Positions 1-10,652 of a stretch of 64,000 nt of DNA are shown piece by piece. Every line of letters starts with the position of its first letter. The stretch's first letter is position 1. Location of the stretch: assembly GCF_014207935.1 (NCBI RefSeq), contig NZ_JACHLL010000006.1, positions 186,001-250,000 of the forward strand, in the 5' to 3' direction. This DNA is from Pseudomonas fluvialis. GTDB lineage: Bacteria; Pseudomonadota; Gammaproteobacteria; Pseudomonadales; Pseudomonadaceae. Both the position numbers and the translations under genes were made by a program. Under the pieces are notes generated by a model, which was not told where the DNA came from, did not search any database, and saw only the letters and a list, made by a program, of their open reading frames with translations.

Positions 1-478
1 CGAGGTGATAGGCCGCCACCAGTGCTGCCAGCAGCAGCATGGAGGCCAGTTCGACCGCCAGCAGGTACGGGCCGAACAGGCTGACGCCCACGGCCTTGGC
101 ATCGACCTGAGTACCCTGAATCAGGGCGCCGGTGCTGTTGCCAAACAGTACGTAGAGCAGTTCGGCCAGCAGCAGCAGGGACAGCAGGCCAGGCCCGATC
201 CAGACTCCAGGCGTCAGCCATTTGGCTTCCTGCTCGGCAACCGCCGGCCCCAGGTTGAGCATCATCACCACGAAGACGAACAGCACCATGATGGCGCCGG
301 CGTAGACGATGATTTCCAGGGCACCGGCAAAGGGCGCGCCGAGGGCGAAGAAGCACATCGACACGGCCAGCAGCGAGACGATCAGGTAAAGCAGGGCATG
401 TACCGGGTTGGTATGGGTGATGACCCGGAAGGTCGAGGCAACCGCAATAGCGGAGGCCAGGTAGAAAGCGAGTTCCAT
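1..478 (-). CDS. nuoJ: NADH-quinone oxidoreductase subunit J (partial, C-terminus off the window)
   Basis: This is a membrane-arm subunit of respiratory complex I. The minus-strand frame opens with MELAFYLASA at 478 and stays open to base 1, giving 159 codons. Pseudomonas NuoJ is about 166 residues as I recall it, so only the last few residues are missing. The frame encodes several hydrophobic helices, including the conserved stretch around GALEIIVYAGAIMVLFVF. It lies 9 bp downstream of nuoI in the nuo operon. nuoK to nuoN would be expected past the left edge. Confidence 0.93.
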   Translation of the reverse strand, partial: MELAFYLASAIAVASTFRVITHTNPVHALLYLIVSLLAVSMCFFALGAPFAGALEIIVYAGAIMVLFVFVVMMLNLGPAVAEQEAKWLTPGVWIGPGLLSLLLLAELLYVLFGNSTGALIQGTQVDAKAVGVSLFGPYLLAVELASMLLLAALVAAYHL

Positions 479-487
479 GTCCTCTCC

Positions 488-1036
488 TTAGGGCAGCAGG
501 CCTTTGACGTTGATCGGTTCGGCTTCGTTCTGCGCAGCGCCCTTGGGCTTGCCGGCAATGGCCATGCCCGAGACGCGGTAGAAGTTGTAGTCCGGGTATT
601 TGCCGGGGCCGGAAATCAGCAGGTCCTGCTTCTCATAGACCAGATCCTGGCGCTTGTACTCGGCCATTTCAAAGTCCGGGGTCAGCTGGATGGCTGTGGT
701 CGGGCAGGCTTCCTCGCACAGGCCGCAGAAGATGCAGCGCGAGAAGTTGATGCGGAAGAATTCCGGATACCAGCGACCGTCTTCTTTTTCGGCTTTCTGC
801 AGCGAAATACAGCCGACCGGGCAGGCCACAGCGCAGAGGTTGCAGGCCACACAACGTTCTTCACCGTCCGGGTCGCGGGTCAGGACGATGCGGCCACGGA
901 AGCGCGGCGGCAGGTACACGGGTTCTTCCGGGTACTGCAAGGTATCGCGCTTGCGGAAGCTGTGGCCAAACACCATCACCAGGCTGCGCAGCTGGGTGTA
1001 GGTACCGTGCAGGATGTGCAGGATTTCCTTGATCAT
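488..1036 (-). CDS. nuoI: NADH-quinone oxidoreductase subunit I (two [4Fe-4S] clusters)
   Basis: NuoI carries electrons through clusters N6a and N6b in the connecting part of complex I. Two classical CxxCxxCxxxCP motifs are visible, with cysteines at about 62/65/68/72 and 101/104/107/111. I chose the ATG at 1036 (182 residues) over the one at 1042. The Shine-Dalgarno AAGGA sits about 8 nt before 1036 but only 2 nt before 1042. The gene lies between nuoH and nuoJ, as in other gammaproteobacterial nuo operons. Confidence 0.96.
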   Translation of the reverse strand: MIKEILHILHGTYTQLRSLVMVFGHSFRKRDTLQYPEEPVYLPPRFRGRIVLTRDPDGEERCVACNLCAVACPVGCISLQKAEKEDGRWYPEFFRINFSRCIFCGLCEEACPTTAIQLTPDFEMAEYKRQDLVYEKQDLLISGPGKYPDYNFYRVSGMAIAGKPKGAAQNEAEPINVKGLLP

Positions 1037-1047
1037 GTTCATGTTCC

Positions 1048-2055
1048 TTACTGCCCCGCAGCCGGGCTGGTGGCCAGCACCAGTGCGGCAGTTACCAGCA
1101 GATTGATCAGGGTCAGCGGCAGGCAGAACTTCCAGCTGAAGCTCATCACCTGGTCATAGCGCGGGCGCGGAATGGAGGCGCGCAGCAGGATGAACAGCAT
1201 GATGAAGAACGCCACCTTGGCCGCAAAGTAGAAGAACGACAGCCACGGCAGCTGCTCCAGGAACGGGCCGTGCCAGCCGCCGAAGAACAGCGTCACCAGC
1301 AGCGAGGACACCAGCACGATGCCGATGTATTCGCCGACGAAGAACATGCCCCATTTCATCCCCGCGTATTCGATGTGGTAGCCGTCGGCGAGCTCCTGTT
1401 CGGCTTCCGGCTGGTCGAACGGGTGGCGGTGGGTGACGGCCACGCCGGCGATGAAGAAGGTACAGAAGCCGAGGAACTGCGGAATGATGAACCACAGGTT
1501 CTGCTGCTGGTATTCGACGATGTCGCGCATGTTGAAGCTGCCGGCCTGAGCCACCACGCCCATCAGCGCCAGGCCCATGAAGACTTCATAGGACAGGGTT
1601 TGCGCCGATGCCCGCAGGCTACCCAGCAGGGCAAACTTGTTGTTGCTCGACCAGCCGGCGAACAGCACCGCGTACACCGCGATACCGGCCATGCCGAAGA
1701 AGAACAGCAGACCGATGTTCAGATCCGCCACGCCCCAGGTGGGGGTAATCGGCACGACGGCGTAGGCGATCAGCAACGCACTCATGGCTACGATCGGCGC
1801 CAGAGTGAAGATCAGCTTGTCGGCGAACGGCGGCGTCCAGTCTTCCTTGAAGAACATCTTGACCATGTCGGCGCCGAGCTGGAAGGCACCGAACGGGCCC
1901 ACGCGGTTCGGACCATAGCGGTCCTGCCAGAGGCCGAGCAGGCGGCGCTCGACCCAGGACAGCAAGGCGCCGGTGACAACCACGGCGAGGAGAATCACCA
2001 CGGCCTTGACTACCGCGATGATCACCTCGATCAGTTCAGGCGTCAGCCAACTCAT
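1048..2055 (-). CDS. nuoH: NADH-quinone oxidoreductase subunit H
   Basis: NuoH is the membrane subunit that forms part of the quinone-binding chamber of complex I. The 335-residue protein shows about eight hydrophobic helices and the conserved acidic loop [19 protein letters not shown]. The start at 2055 gives MSWLTPEL with AGGAGG 7 nt upstream. A start at 2058 is also possible. The start codon overlaps the nuoG stop (TGATG), which suggests translational coupling. Confidence 0.96.
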   Translation of the reverse strand: MSWLTPELIEVIIAVVKAVVILLAVVVTGALLSWVERRLLGLWQDRYGPNRVGPFGAFQLGADMVKMFFKEDWTPPFADKLIFTLAPIVAMSALLIAYAVVPITPTWGVADLNIGLLFFFGMAGIAVYAVLFAGWSSNNKFALLGSLRASAQTLSYEVFMGLALMGVVAQAGSFNMRDIVEYQQQNLWFIIPQFLGFCTFFIAGVAVTHRHPFDQPEAEQELADGYHIEYAGMKWGMFFVGEYIGIVLVSSLLVTLFFGGWHGPFLEQLPWLSFFYFAAKVAFFIMLFILLRASIPRPRYDQVMSFSWKFCLPLTLINLLVTAALVLATSPAAGQ

Positions 2056-4763
2056 CATGCCACCTCCTGAACATCACTCACGCTGACATTGGCTGTCAGC
2101 GCCGGTATGCCGGGCAGGCCTGCCGGCAGGCCGATCAGGCCACTGGACAGCGCGGCGCTCGTCTGCAGCGGCAGACGCAGGGATACGCCACCGACGGTCA
2201 GACCCAGCATGGCGCCTGGGTTGACGCCCAGCTTGGCGGCATCTTCCTCGGACAGCACCACATAAGCTTCGGGGATGCGCTGCTGGATCGGCTTGGCGCG
2301 GGCACTGTTTTCATCACTGCCAAACAGGTGGAAGTACGGCACGACCTGCCAGTTGCCCGGCTGGGCAGAACAGGCGGCCGGAACGCTGAACCAGTTCAGG
2401 TCCGCACGCTCACCATCGAGCAGGCGCACACCGGGATCACCGGCGCGCAGGTGACCGCCGACTTCGTCCTGGAACTTGTTCCAGGCCTGCGGCGAGTTCC
2501 AGCCCGGCGACCAGGCGAACGGAATCTGCTGACGATCTTCCGCGCTGCCGGCATAGCCTTCCATGGAGAAGGCAAAGGCCGAGTCCTTGTCCTGCGGTTG
2601 ACGCGGCTCGTGCACGCTGATGTTGGCGCGCATGGAGGTGCGGCCACTGTAGCGGTGCGGTTCGCGGGCGAGTTTCAGACCCTTGATGCGGAAGCTGGCA
2701 CTTGGCGCGGCGTCGCGGATCCCAGCGAGCAGTTCGCTGCTGGCGGCACAGGCATTGGTCACCTGGTCCAGCTGTGTCCAGTCGACGGACTGACCCAGCA
2801 GGGTGCTGTGCAGGGCGTGTAGCCAGCGCCAGCCTTCACGAACCAGATTGTCGGCGTTGTAGTAGACCGGGTCGAACACCTGGAAGAAGCGCTGGGCGCG
2901 GCCTTCCTGGCTGACCAGGGTGCCATCGCCTTCGGCAAAGGTGGCTACCGGCAGCACCAGATCAGCGCGCGAGACGGTAGTTGTCGGCTGGTGATCGGCG
3001 ACGATCAGCACACTGGCCTTGGCCAGCGCGGCATCGACCACGACCTTGTCGGCGCGGCGATACAGATCGTTTTCCAGCACGATCAGAGCATCGGCTTCGC
3101 CGTTCTGCAGGCGGGCAAGGGCGCTTTCCAGCGAGTCACCGCCAAGCAGGGTGGCGCCGAGACTGTTGGCTTCACCCAGCGCCAGGCTGATGGAGGCGTT
3201 TTTCTCGCGGTTTTTCAGGGCTTGGGCAATGTTGCCGGCGGCTTCCAGCAGCGCCTGGCTGCCCAGCGAGGTACCGGCAACGATCAATGGGCGCTTGCCG
3301 GTCAGCAGTGCGGTGGCGATACGCTGAGCCAGTTGCTCGGCTTCGCTGTCCAGACCGCTTACTGCGGGCGCGCTCGGGTCGATGGCATGGGCTACGGCAA
3401 AGCCGAGGCGGGCCAGGTCTGCCGGAGCGGCGTGTACGGTTTCCGTGGCGGCGTCGTCCAGGCGTGTGAGATCGACCGTGGCGATGAACAGCGGATTGCT
3501 GGCGTGCTGGGCGACGTTCTGCACGGCGGCCATGTGCCAGTCCTGAATTTTCATCGAGGCGGCGATGTCGGTGGCCTTGCCTTTGACCGCCTGACGCAGG
3601 GCCAGGGCGACACGGGCAGAAGTCTGGGTCAGGTCTTCACCGAGAACAAACACCGCGTCATGGTCTTCGATCTCGCGCAGCGTCGGTGTCGGCAGCGGGC
3701 CGTTCTGCAGCAGTTCACGGGCCAGTTGCAGGCAGGCCAGTTCGTTGGCGGCGATACCCACGGAGAAGTTGCCCGCACCGACCAGTTCGCGCAGGGCGAA
3801 GTTGCCTTCCAGGCTGGCGCGCGGCGAACCGATACCGATGACACGGCGCCCCTTGAGCAGGGCCGCGGCCTTGTCCAGAGCCGCATCCAGCGACAGCGGG
3901 GTACCGTCGGCCAATTGCGGCTGGCGCGGACGATCGCTGTTGTTGACATAGCCATAGCCGAAACGGCCACGGTCACAGAGGAAGTAGTGGTTCACCGAGC
4001 CGTTGAAGCGGTTCTCGATGCGGCGAATCTCGCCATAGCGTTCACCGGGGCTGATGTTGCAACCGGCCGCGCAACCCTGGCAGATGCTCGGGGCAAACTG
4101 CATGTCCCACTTGCGGTTGTAACGCTCGGAGTGGGTCTTGTCGGTGAACACGCCGGTCGGGCAGACCTCGACCAGGTTGCCGGAGAACTCGCTTTCCAGC
4201 ACGCCGTCTTCGACACGACCGAAGTACACGTTGTCATGGGCGCCGTAGACACCCAGGTCGGTACCACCGGCGTAATCCTTGTAGTAGCGCACGCAGCGAT
4301 AGCAGGCGATGCAGCGGTTCATCTCGTGGGCGATGAACGGGCCGAGCTCCTGATTGGTATGGGTGCGCTTGGTGAAGCGATAACGGCGCTTGTTGTGACC
4401 GGTCATCACGGTCATATCCTGGAGGTGGCAATGACCACCTTCCTCACACACCGGGCAGTCGTGCGGGTGGTTGGTCATCAGCCACTCCACCACGCTTTCG
4501 CGGAACTGCTTGGCTTCCTCGTCGTCGATGGAAATCCAGGTATTGTCGGTGGCGGGCGTCATGCAGGACATGACCAGGCGGCCGCGCTTGTCGTTCTCGT
4601 CGGTGTACTGCTTGACCGCGCACTGGCGGCAGGCACCAACGCTGCCCAGCGCCGGATGCCAGCAGAAGTACGGAATATCAAGTCCCATGGAGAGGCAGGC
4701 CTGCAGCAGGTTGTCCGCCCCATCGACTTCAAAGGTCTTGCCGTCTACGTGAATAGTGGCCAT
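2055..4763 (-). CDS. nuoG: NADH-quinone oxidoreductase subunit G
   Basis: NuoG is the large iron-sulfur subunit of the complex I electron-input arm. The 902 residues begin with a plant-ferredoxin-like [2Fe-2S] domain (GACRQCAV). This is followed by the [16 protein letters not shown] ligands, CIACYRCV and CQGCAAGC motifs for [4Fe-4S] clusters. The CQGC set matches the extra N7 cluster typical of enterobacterial-type NuoG. The rest is a degenerate molybdopterin-oxidoreductase fold. It overlaps nuoH by 1 nt. It is separated from nuoF by an unusual 101-nt spacer that carries two hairpins. Confidence 0.96.
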   Translation of the reverse strand: MATIHVDGKTFEVDGADNLLQACLSMGLDIPYFCWHPALGSVGACRQCAVKQYTDENDKRGRLVMSCMTPATDNTWISIDDEEAKQFRESVVEWLMTNHPHDCPVCEEGGHCHLQDMTVMTGHNKRRYRFTKRTHTNQELGPFIAHEMNRCIACYRCVRYYKDYAGGTDLGVYGAHDNVYFGRVEDGVLESEFSGNLVEVCPTGVFTDKTHSERYNRKWDMQFAPSICQGCAAGCNISPGERYGEIRRIENRFNGSVNHYFLCDRGRFGYGYVNNSDRPRQPQLADGTPLSLDAALDKAAALLKGRRVIGIGSPRASLEGNFALRELVGAGNFSVGIAANELACLQLARELLQNGPLPTPTLREIEDHDAVFVLGEDLTQTSARVALALRQAVKGKATDIAASMKIQDWHMAAVQNVAQHASNPLFIATVDLTRLDDAATETVHAAPADLARLGFAVAHAIDPSAPAVSGLDSEAEQLAQRIATALLTGKRPLIVAGTSLGSQALLEAAGNIAQALKNREKNASISLALGEANSLGATLLGGDSLESALARLQNGEADALIVLENDLYRRADKVVVDAALAKASVLIVADHQPTTTVSRADLVLPVATFAEGDGTLVSQEGRAQRFFQVFDPVYYNADNLVREGWRWLHALHSTLLGQSVDWTQLDQVTNACAASSELLAGIRDAAPSASFRIKGLKLAREPHRYSGRTSMRANISVHEPRQPQDKDSAFAFSMEGYAGSAEDRQQIPFAWSPGWNSPQAWNKFQDEVGGHLRAGDPGVRLLDGERADLNWFSVPAACSAQPGNWQVVPYFHLFGSDENSARAKPIQQRIPEAYVVLSEEDAAKLGVNPGAMLGLTVGGVSLRLPLQTSAALSSGLIGLPAGLPGIPALTANVSVSDVQEVA

Positions 4764-4864
4764 TTTCGGGTGTCTTCTTGTACTCGCCAGGCGAGCTGTC
4801 TAATTGAGAAACCGTTGTGTCCGCAGGGCGGACCAACCGCAGGCCAAGCCTGCGGTCACTGTAT
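4764..4864 (-). promoter_or_regulatory. nuoF-nuoG intercistronic spacer with two hairpins
   Basis: Most nuo genes here touch or overlap, but nuoF and nuoG are 101 nt apart. Within this spacer, ACCGCAGGC at 4836-4844 can pair perfectly with GCCTGCGGT at 4848-4856 across a 3-nt loop. A second dyad, CTCGCC-A-GGCGAG, lies at 4783-4795. Neither is followed by a T-run, so termination is unlikely. An mRNA-processing or stability role is inferred only. Confidence 0.45.
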
Positions 4865-6193
4865 TCATGCCGGTACGGCGGCTGCCTGTTTGGCGATACC
4901 CGCCTCGAACTCGGGGCGGAAATACTTCAGCGCGCTGCCCAGTGGCTCCACGGCACCCGGGGCGTGCGCACAGAAGGTACGGCCTGGGCCGAGCGAGGTC
5001 ACGAGCTGCTCGAGGGTCTCGAGATCGCCAGCCTGGCCATCGCCACGCTCCAGCGCCCGCAGCACCTTGACGCTCCACGGCAGACCATCACGGCACGGCG
5101 TGCACCAGCCGCAGGACTCGCGGGCAAAGAACTCTTCCATGTTGCGCAGCAGCGACACCATGTTGATCGAGTCGTCGACGGCCAGCGCCAGACCGGTGCC
5201 CATGCGAGTGCCCACCTTGGCGATGCCGCCGGCGAACATCGGTGCATCTAGGTGTTCCGGCAGGAGGAAACCGGTGCCCGCACCGCCCGGTTGCCAGGCT
5301 TTGAGCTTGAAGCCATCGCGCATACCGCCAGCGTAGTCTTCAAACAGCTCACGAGCCGGCACGCCAAAGGGCAGTTCCCACAGACCGGGGTTCTTCACCT
5401 TGCCGGAGAAGCCCATCAGCTTGGTGCCGTGGTCTTCGCTACCGGCGCGGGCCAGCGACTTGTACCAGTCGACACCGTTGCCGACGATGGCCGGCACGTT
5501 GCACAGGGTTTCGACGTTGTTGACGCAGGTCGGTTTGCCCCAGACGCCGACGGCGGCGGGGAAGGGCGGCTTGGAGCGCGGGTTGGCGCGACGGCCTTCC
5601 AGCGAGTTGATCAGCGCCGTTTCTTCACCACAGATGTAGCGGCCGGCGCCGGTATGCACGAACAGCTCGAAGTCGAATCCGCTGCCCAGAATGTTCTTGC
5701 CCAGCAGACCGGCGGCTTTGGCTTCATCAATGGCCTTGTTCAGGTTGCGCGCCGCATCCACATACTCGCCGCGCAGGAAGATATAGCCACGGTAGGCCTT
5801 AAGCGCGCGTGCAGAAATCAGCATGCCTTCGATCAGCAGGTGCGGCTGCTGCTCCATGAGCATGCGGTCCTTCCAGGTGTTGGGCTCCATTTCGTCCGCG
5901 TTGCACAGCAGGTAGCGGATGTTCATGGACTCATCGTTGGGCATCAGGCCCCACTTGACCCCGGTGGGGAAACCCGCGCCGCCACGACCCTTTAGTCCGG
6001 AGTCCTTGACGGTCTGGACGATGTCGGCCTGAGCCATGTCGACGAGCGCCTTGCGCGCGGCGGTATAGCCGTTCTTGGCCTGGTATTCAGCCAGCCATAC
6101 CGGCTCGCCGTCATCACGAAGACGCCAGGTCAGCGGGTGGGTTTCGGCGCTGCGGGCGATGCGGTTGGCGGGCCCCATGGAGGTAAGAATCAT
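4865..6193 (-). CDS. nuoF: NADH-quinone oxidoreductase subunit F (NADH/FMN site)
   Basis: NuoF binds NADH and FMN and holds cluster N3, so it is the entry point for electrons into complex I. The 442-residue protein shows the glycine-rich [14 protein letters not shown] nucleotide-binding segment, the FMN-site region [14 protein letters not shown], and the [4Fe-4S] ligands [12 protein letters not shown] with a distal Cys in RTFCAHA. The ATG at 6193 overlaps the nuoE stop by 4 nt (ATGA). Confidence 0.97.
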   Translation of the reverse strand: MILTSMGPANRIARSAETHPLTWRLRDDGEPVWLAEYQAKNGYTAARKALVDMAQADIVQTVKDSGLKGRGGAGFPTGVKWGLMPNDESMNIRYLLCNADEMEPNTWKDRMLMEQQPHLLIEGMLISARALKAYRGYIFLRGEYVDAARNLNKAIDEAKAAGLLGKNILGSGFDFELFVHTGAGRYICGEETALINSLEGRRANPRSKPPFPAAVGVWGKPTCVNNVETLCNVPAIVGNGVDWYKSLARAGSEDHGTKLMGFSGKVKNPGLWELPFGVPARELFEDYAGGMRDGFKLKAWQPGGAGTGFLLPEHLDAPMFAGGIAKVGTRMGTGLALAVDDSINMVSLLRNMEEFFARESCGWCTPCRDGLPWSVKVLRALERGDGQAGDLETLEQLVTSLGPGRTFCAHAPGAVEPLGSALKYFRPEFEAGIAKQAAAVPA

Positions 6194-6684
6194 GCGTAGG
6201 CCTCCAGAAGCTGGGCAACACTGCCGGCATCGACGTTGCCAAAGGTGTCATCATCGATCATCAGCGCCGGTGCCTTGTCACAGTTGCCCAGGCAGCACAC
6301 GGGCAGCAGTGTGAAGCGGCCATCGGCGGTGGTCTGGCCCGGAGCGATGCCCAGGTGGTTCTTGATACTGCCGAGGATCGATTCGTGACCGCCGATGAAA
6401 CAGGTCATGCTGTCGCACACGCGAATGATGTGGCGGCCAACCGGCTGGCGGAAGATCTGGCTGTAAAAGGTAGCCACACCCTCAACGTCACTGGCTGGAA
6501 TACCTAGGATGGCGCCGATGGCGTCGGCTGCACCGTCCGGAACCCAACCGCGCTCTTTCTGCACGATTTTCAGGGCTTCGATGGACGCCGCGCGCGGGTC
6601 CTCGTAGTGATGCATCTCGTGCTCGATGGCCGAGCGCTCGGTGTCGCTGAGGACGAAACGGTCAGTCTGGATCAACGTGCTCAT
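6190..6684 (-). CDS. nuoE: NADH-quinone oxidoreductase subunit E ([2Fe-2S])
   Basis: NuoE is the thioredoxin-fold [2Fe-2S] (N1a) subunit that pairs with NuoF. The 164-residue product has the expected C-x4-C and C-x3-C ligands at about Cys90/95 and Cys131/135 (VCDSMTCF and CCLGNC). It lies 2 bp after nuoCD and overlaps nuoF by 4 nt. Confidence 0.96.
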   Translation of the reverse strand: MSTLIQTDRFVLSDTERSAIEHEMHHYEDPRAASIEALKIVQKERGWVPDGAADAIGAILGIPASDVEGVATFYSQIFRQPVGRHIIRVCDSMTCFIGGHESILGSIKNHLGIAPGQTTADGRFTLLPVCCLGNCDKAPALMIDDDTFGNVDAGSVAQLLEAYA

Positions 6685-6686
6685 GC

Positions 6687-8468
6687 TTAGCGGTCCACGT
6701 CAGCCATAACGAAGTCGATACTGCCCAGATAGGCAATCAGGTCAGCCACCATGCTGCCGCGGATCACCGAAGGAATCTGCTGCAGGTGGGCGAAGCTCGG
6801 CGTGCGGATGCGCGTCCGGTAGCTCATGGTGCTGCCATCGCTCGTCAGGTAATAACTGTTGATGCCCTTGGTCGCCTCGATCATCTGGAAGGCTTCGTTG
6901 GCCGGCATGACCGGTCCCCAGGAAACCTGCAGGAAGTGGGTGATCAGGGTTTCGATGTGCTGCAGGGTGCGCTCTTTCGGCGGCGGCGTCGTCAGCGGGT
7001 GATCCGCCTTGAACGGGCCGGCCGGCATGTTCTTCAGGCACTGATCGATGATACGAATGCTCTGGCGCATCTCCTCGACACGCACCATGCAGCGGTCGTA
7101 GGCGTCACCGTTGTGCGCCAGCGGCACTTCGAACTCGAAGTTCTCGTAGCCTGAGTAGGGGCGGGCCTTACGCAGATCGAAGTCGCAGCCGGTAGAACGC
7201 AGGCCGGCGCCGGTAACGCCCCATTCCAGCGCTTCCTTGGTGTTGTACTGGGCAACGCCTTTGGTACGGCCGATGAGGATGCTGTTCTGCAGGGCGGCCT
7301 TTTCGTATTCGTCCAGGCGCTTGGGCAGCCAGTCCACGAACTCCTTGACCAGCTTGTCCCAGCCGCGCGGAAGGTCGTGTGCCACGCCGCCGATACGGTA
7401 CCAGGCCGGGTGCAGGCGGAAGCCGGTCACTGCTTCGATCACCTTGTAGGCGCGCTGGCGGTCGGTGAAGGTGAAGAACACCGGAGTCATCGCACCGACG
7501 TCCTGGATATAGGTCCCCAGGAACAGCAGATGGCTGGTGATGCGGAAGAACTCGGCCATCATCACACGGATGAAGTCGACGCGGTCCGGCACCTTGATCC
7601 CGGCCAGTTTCTCGACGGCAAGGACATAGGGCAGGTTGTTCATCACCCCACCGAGGTAATCGATGCGGTCGGTGTAGGGGATGAAGCTGTGCCAGCTCTG
7701 GCGCTCGGCCATCTTCTCGGCGCCACGATGGTGGTAGCCGATCTCCGGCACGCAGTCGACGATCTCTTCGCCATCCAGTTGCAGGATGATGCGGAACGCA
7801 CCGTGCGCGGAAGGGTGGTTGGGGCCGAGGTTGAGGAACATGTAGTCCTCATGCTCGCTGCCCCGCTTCATGCCCCAGTCTTCCGGCTTGAAACGGGCGG
7901 ACTCTTCCTCGAGCTGCTGCTTGGCCAGGGTCAGGCTGAACGGATCGAACTCGGTGGCTCGCGCCGGGTAGTCCTTGCGCAGCGGATGGCCTTCCCAGGT
8001 CGGCGGCATCATGATGCGGGTCAGGTGCGGATGGCCCTGGAAGGTGATTCCGTACAGGTCCCACACTTCGCGTTCATACCAGTTGGCATTCGGCCAGATC
8101 CTGGTCGCGGTCGGCAGGTTGAGGTCACCTTCGTTCAGGGCCACCTTGAGCATGACGTCGCTGTTCCGATCGATCGACAGCAGGTGGTAGAACACGCTGT
8201 AGTCGGCGGCTGGCAAACCCTGACGCTGGGTGCGCAGGCGCTCGTCGACGCCATGCAGGTCGTACAGCATGACGTAGGGCTTGGGCGACTGACGCAGGAA
8301 GGTCAGTACTTCAATCAGCTTGTCGCGCGGTACCCAGATCACCGGCATACCGGTACGCGTCGGCTGAATGACGAAGGTTTCCGCGCCAAAGCGCGAATTC
8401 AGTTCGACGACCACATCTTGGTCGTCGGCCTTGTAAGGCGGGATGTACAGAGCGGAGTCTGCAGTCAT
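6687..8468 (-). CDS. nuoC: NADH-quinone oxidoreductase subunit C/D fusion
   Basis: This is one 593-residue polypeptide that fuses the NuoC (30-kDa) and NuoD (49-kDa) subunits, the arrangement known from Escherichia and Pseudomonas. The NuoC part occupies roughly the first 190 residues and ends around [14 protein letters not shown]. The NuoD part follows from about [16 protein letters not shown] and contains the quinone-site neighbourhood [12 protein letters not shown]. Many databases call it nuoC or nuoCD. It sits 44 bp after nuoB. Confidence 0.97.
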   Translation of the reverse strand: MTADSALYIPPYKADDQDVVVELNSRFGAETFVIQPTRTGMPVIWVPRDKLIEVLTFLRQSPKPYVMLYDLHGVDERLRTQRQGLPAADYSVFYHLLSIDRNSDVMLKVALNEGDLNLPTATRIWPNANWYEREVWDLYGITFQGHPHLTRIMMPPTWEGHPLRKDYPARATEFDPFSLTLAKQQLEEESARFKPEDWGMKRGSEHEDYMFLNLGPNHPSAHGAFRIILQLDGEEIVDCVPEIGYHHRGAEKMAERQSWHSFIPYTDRIDYLGGVMNNLPYVLAVEKLAGIKVPDRVDFIRVMMAEFFRITSHLLFLGTYIQDVGAMTPVFFTFTDRQRAYKVIEAVTGFRLHPAWYRIGGVAHDLPRGWDKLVKEFVDWLPKRLDEYEKAALQNSILIGRTKGVAQYNTKEALEWGVTGAGLRSTGCDFDLRKARPYSGYENFEFEVPLAHNGDAYDRCMVRVEEMRQSIRIIDQCLKNMPAGPFKADHPLTTPPPKERTLQHIETLITHFLQVSWGPVMPANEAFQMIEATKGINSYYLTSDGSTMSYRTRIRTPSFAHLQQIPSVIRGSMVADLIAYLGSIDFVMADVDR

Positions 8469-8512
8469 GTTCTCGGTCGCTGTCGGGTCAACGGAATGGC
8501 AAGCCAGCAGGC

Positions 8513-9190
8513 TTACACTTCGTCCGGGCTGCGCAGGTTGGTTACCTGAATACGCTGTTCACGGCGCAAGTCCTTCTGGGCTGGCATCTCGGCGCGGTAC
8601 ACGCCTTGCTCACCAACCACCCAGGACAACGGGCGACGCTCCTCACCGATGGAATCCTGCAGCAGCATCAGGGCCTGCAGGAAGGCTTCGGGACGAGGCG
8701 GGCAACCCGGCACATAGACATCCACCGGCAGAAACTTGTCCACGCCCTGGACCACCGAGTAAATGTCGTACATGCCGCCGGAGTTGGCACAGGAACCCAT
8801 TGAAATGACCCACTTGGGCTCCAGCATCTGTTCATACAGACGCTGGATGACCGGGGCCATCTTCACGAAACAGGTACCAGCGACCACCATGAAGTCTGCC
8901 TGGCGCGGAGACGCACGAATCACCTCAGCACCGAAGCGGGCAATATCGTGTGGCGCGGTGAAGGCAGTCGTCATTTCCACATAGCAGCAGGAAAGACCGA
9001 AGTTGTAGGGCCACAAGGAATTCTTGCGCCCCCAGTTGACGGTCTTGTGCAGTACATCTTCAAGCTTGCCCATGAAGATGTTCTTGTGAACCTGATCTTC
9101 TAGCAGCGGGTCCTGGACAGTCTCCCGCTCGCCGATCGGATACTGCTCATTCGGCGCATCCGGATCGATCCGAGTAAGTTTGTATTGCAT
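8513..9190 (-). CDS. nuoB: NADH-quinone oxidoreductase subunit B (cluster N2)
   Basis: NuoB holds the terminal [4Fe-4S] cluster N2 that reduces quinone. Its four ligands are visible in the 225-residue protein: tandem Cys68-Cys69 (LSCCYVE), Cys134 (GSCANSGG) and Cys163 (PGCPPRPE). I chose the ATG at 9190, which has GAGG upstream and reads [10 protein letters not shown]. It lies 10 bp after nuoA. Confidence 0.97.
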   Translation of the reverse strand: MQYKLTRIDPDAPNEQYPIGERETVQDPLLEDQVHKNIFMGKLEDVLHKTVNWGRKNSLWPYNFGLSCCYVEMTTAFTAPHDIARFGAEVIRASPRQADFMVVAGTCFVKMAPVIQRLYEQMLEPKWVISMGSCANSGGMYDIYSVVQGVDKFLPVDVYVPGCPPRPEAFLQALMLLQDSIGEERRPLSWVVGEQGVYRAEMPAQKDLRREQRIQVTNLRSPDEV

Positions 9191-9200
9191 TGCCAAAGCC

Positions 9201-9614
9201 TCATTGTTTCAGCTTCGCCTGCCGCTTGCGACGTGCTTCGGGCGCCCAGTCGAGCGCGCCGATACGCCAAAGATAGACAAGACCTGCCAACAGAATTGCG
9301 ATGAAAATGGTAGCTTCGATAAAGCCGGCCCACCCGCTTTCGCGAACGGATACCGACCAGGCGAAGAGAAATAGGGCTTCAACGTCGAAGATCACGAACA
9401 GCATCGCGACCAGATAGAACTTGGCGGACAGGCGCAGGCGTGCGCTGCCGGTCGGCAGCATGCCGGATTCGAACGGCTCGTTCTTGCTGCGCCCCCAGGC
9501 ACGGCTACCGAGCAGGCTGGAAACCCCGAGCATGAATGCGATGAGGCCGAACACGGCCAGAAGGAAAAGACCGAAGGCCCAGTTGTGGGCGAGTAGGGCG
9601 GTAGATTCAGTCAC
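9201..9614 (-). CDS. nuoA: NADH-quinone oxidoreductase subunit A
   Basis: NuoA is a small membrane subunit with three predicted helices and is the first gene of the nuo operon. The 137-residue product has the conserved core [29 protein letters not shown] only in part hydrophobic, as in the family. It starts with GTG at 9614, preceded by a good AAGGAG about 7 nt away. No nuo gene lies upstream, so the promoter should be in the 9615-9975 gap. Confidence 0.96.
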   Translation of the reverse strand: MTESTALLAHNWAFGLFLLAVFGLIAFMLGVSSLLGSRAWGRSKNEPFESGMLPTGSARLRLSAKFYLVAMLFVIFDVEALFLFAWSVSVRESGWAGFIEATIFIAILLAGLVYLWRIGALDWAPEARRKRQAKLKQ

Positions 9615-9637
9615 GCCGGCGCTCCTTTATCTCGTTG

Positions 9638-9672
9638 GGTGACATATTGAAGATTGGGTTCAATATGTGACC
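9638..9672 (-). promoter_or_regulatory. 14-bp inverted repeat in the nuoA leader
   Basis: The arm GGTGACATATTGAA at 9638-9651 and the arm TTCAATATGTGACC at 9659-9672 are reverse complements at 13 of 14 positions, separated by a 7-nt loop. The element ends 24 nt before the nuoA start codon, so it could form a hairpin in the nuo mRNA leader or act as an operator. I do not recognise a known regulator's consensus. Confidence 0.5.
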
Positions 9673-9736
9673 AATATTTGATTTTTGGTCGGCTTAAATT
9701 CCTCTAATTCTAAGCGCCCAAGTGTAGCCAAGTAAA

Positions 9737-9765
9737 TTTATCTAACAGAAAAAATGGATAGCCAA
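9737..9765 (-). promoter_or_regulatory. candidate sigma70 promoter of the nuo operon
   Basis: Reading the minus strand, TTGGCT (9765-9760) is followed by 17 nt and then GATAAA (9742-9737), within a T-rich spacer. This is a moderate match to a sigma70 promoter, about 120 nt upstream of nuoA. It is inferred from sequence only. Confidence 0.3.
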
Positions 9766-9975
9766 TAACAGCTTAGGACACTCGCCCCTTAGTGCTGCAA
9801 GGCTTGCAAGGCTATTCACAGGTATATCAGGCTTAAGTCGAATGGCCAGTCAATAACCATTTATGTCCGCTTTTTATAAGCTGATATTGCGATCAATTCG
9901 CATTAGAAGGCTGTTTGAGCTGCGCTGCATTGATCAGGGACAAGGGTGTCCGGCCATCTGGCCGTCTGCCGGCCT

Positions 9976-10464
9976 TCAGTGCTGACGTGGCAGCCAGGCC
10001 CAGATCATCTCGCAGGTAATGGGTTGCCGGCCTGACTCGTCGGTTATCGCTACCTCCACGGTGATTTCTCCGCGTGTTTGCGTAGCCAGTGTCATCAGTT
10101 GCTCGGACGTCAGGGTGGCCAGCGCACGCAGACTACCTGTTGCGCGTCGCCTGTAGTCGACTTGCAGGGTCTTGATCAGCAGCAGATGGGTGTCCGGGAC
10201 GCTCATGCCGACCAGGAAGCCTGTGGCTGACTCGGCCAGTAACGCCATGGCAGCGGCATGTATGCCGCCCACATGATTGCGCACGCGGCGCCTGTTGCGC
10301 AGAGTCAGGCAGGCTTGCTGCGGGGTGAGGCTATCCACCCGGATTCTGGCCGTACCGGCAAAGCGGACCTGGGAGGCAAATAGCAGACTGAGCAGGGAGG
10401 GGCGCAGGCCTTGCGGCAGGCGATTGATCAGACTGACCGCGCGCTTGAGTCGATTACTGGGCAC
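9976..10464 (-). CDS. DUF4442 / hotdog-fold thioesterase-like protein
   Basis: The 162-residue protein looks like the DUF4442 family, whose members adopt the hotdog fold of acyl-CoA thioesterases. The central segment (RNHVGGIHAAAMALLAE) resembles the helix-capped active-site region of that fold. The start is GTG at 10464. The substrate is unknown. It lies between aceA and nuoA on the same strand with its own spacing on each side, so it may be monocistronic. Confidence 0.7.
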   Translation of the reverse strand: MPSNRLKRAVSLINRLPQGLRPSLLSLLFASQVRFAGTARIRVDSLTPQQACLTLRNRRRVRNHVGGIHAAAMALLAESATGFLVGMSVPDTHLLLIKTLQVDYRRRATGSLRALATLTSEQLMTLATQTRGEITVEVAITDESGRQPITCEMIWAWLPRQH

Positions 10465-10572
10465 GACTGCTTCCTGGATGAGAGAAAGCTGGATTGTCGG
10501 TGCCGCGCATGTCGGTGTCTCTGGCCGTCAGCGCAGCCTGGAGCCGTCATTCTGGTCAATCCGCAGAAACGA

Positions 10573-10597
10573 CAAACCCCAGCCTAGCTGGGGTTTG
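10573..10597 (-). terminator. hairpin terminator after aceA
   Basis: The arms CAAACCCCAGC (10573-10583) and GCTGGGGTTTG (10587-10597) pair perfectly over 11 bp with a 3-nt loop. The hairpin lies 55 bp past the aceA stop. The following T-run is short on both strands, so termination strength is uncertain. Confidence 0.7.
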
Positions 10598-10652
10598 TTG
10601 GGCAACACTAGCGGAAAGTGCGACGGCAACTTCCCGCTGGAGCCAGTTCCTA

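Larger units (their letters stand above)
9615..9975. promoter_or_regulatory. AT-rich control region upstream of nuoA
   Basis: This 361-bp stretch has no gene and is clearly more AT-rich than its surroundings. Two things stand out: a 14-bp imperfect inverted repeat at 9638-9672 and a sigma70-like promoter on the minus strand at 9737-9765. The left third (9850-9975) shows nothing else I can interpret. It most likely holds the promoter and leader of the nuo operon and the 3' end region of the 9976-10464 gene. Confidence 0.55.

Noticed and set aside
2991-5336. Very long open frame on the strand opposite nuoG and nuoF
   Set aside because: It mirrors well-supported nuo genes, encodes no recognisable domain and reflects the codon bias of GC-rich coding DNA.
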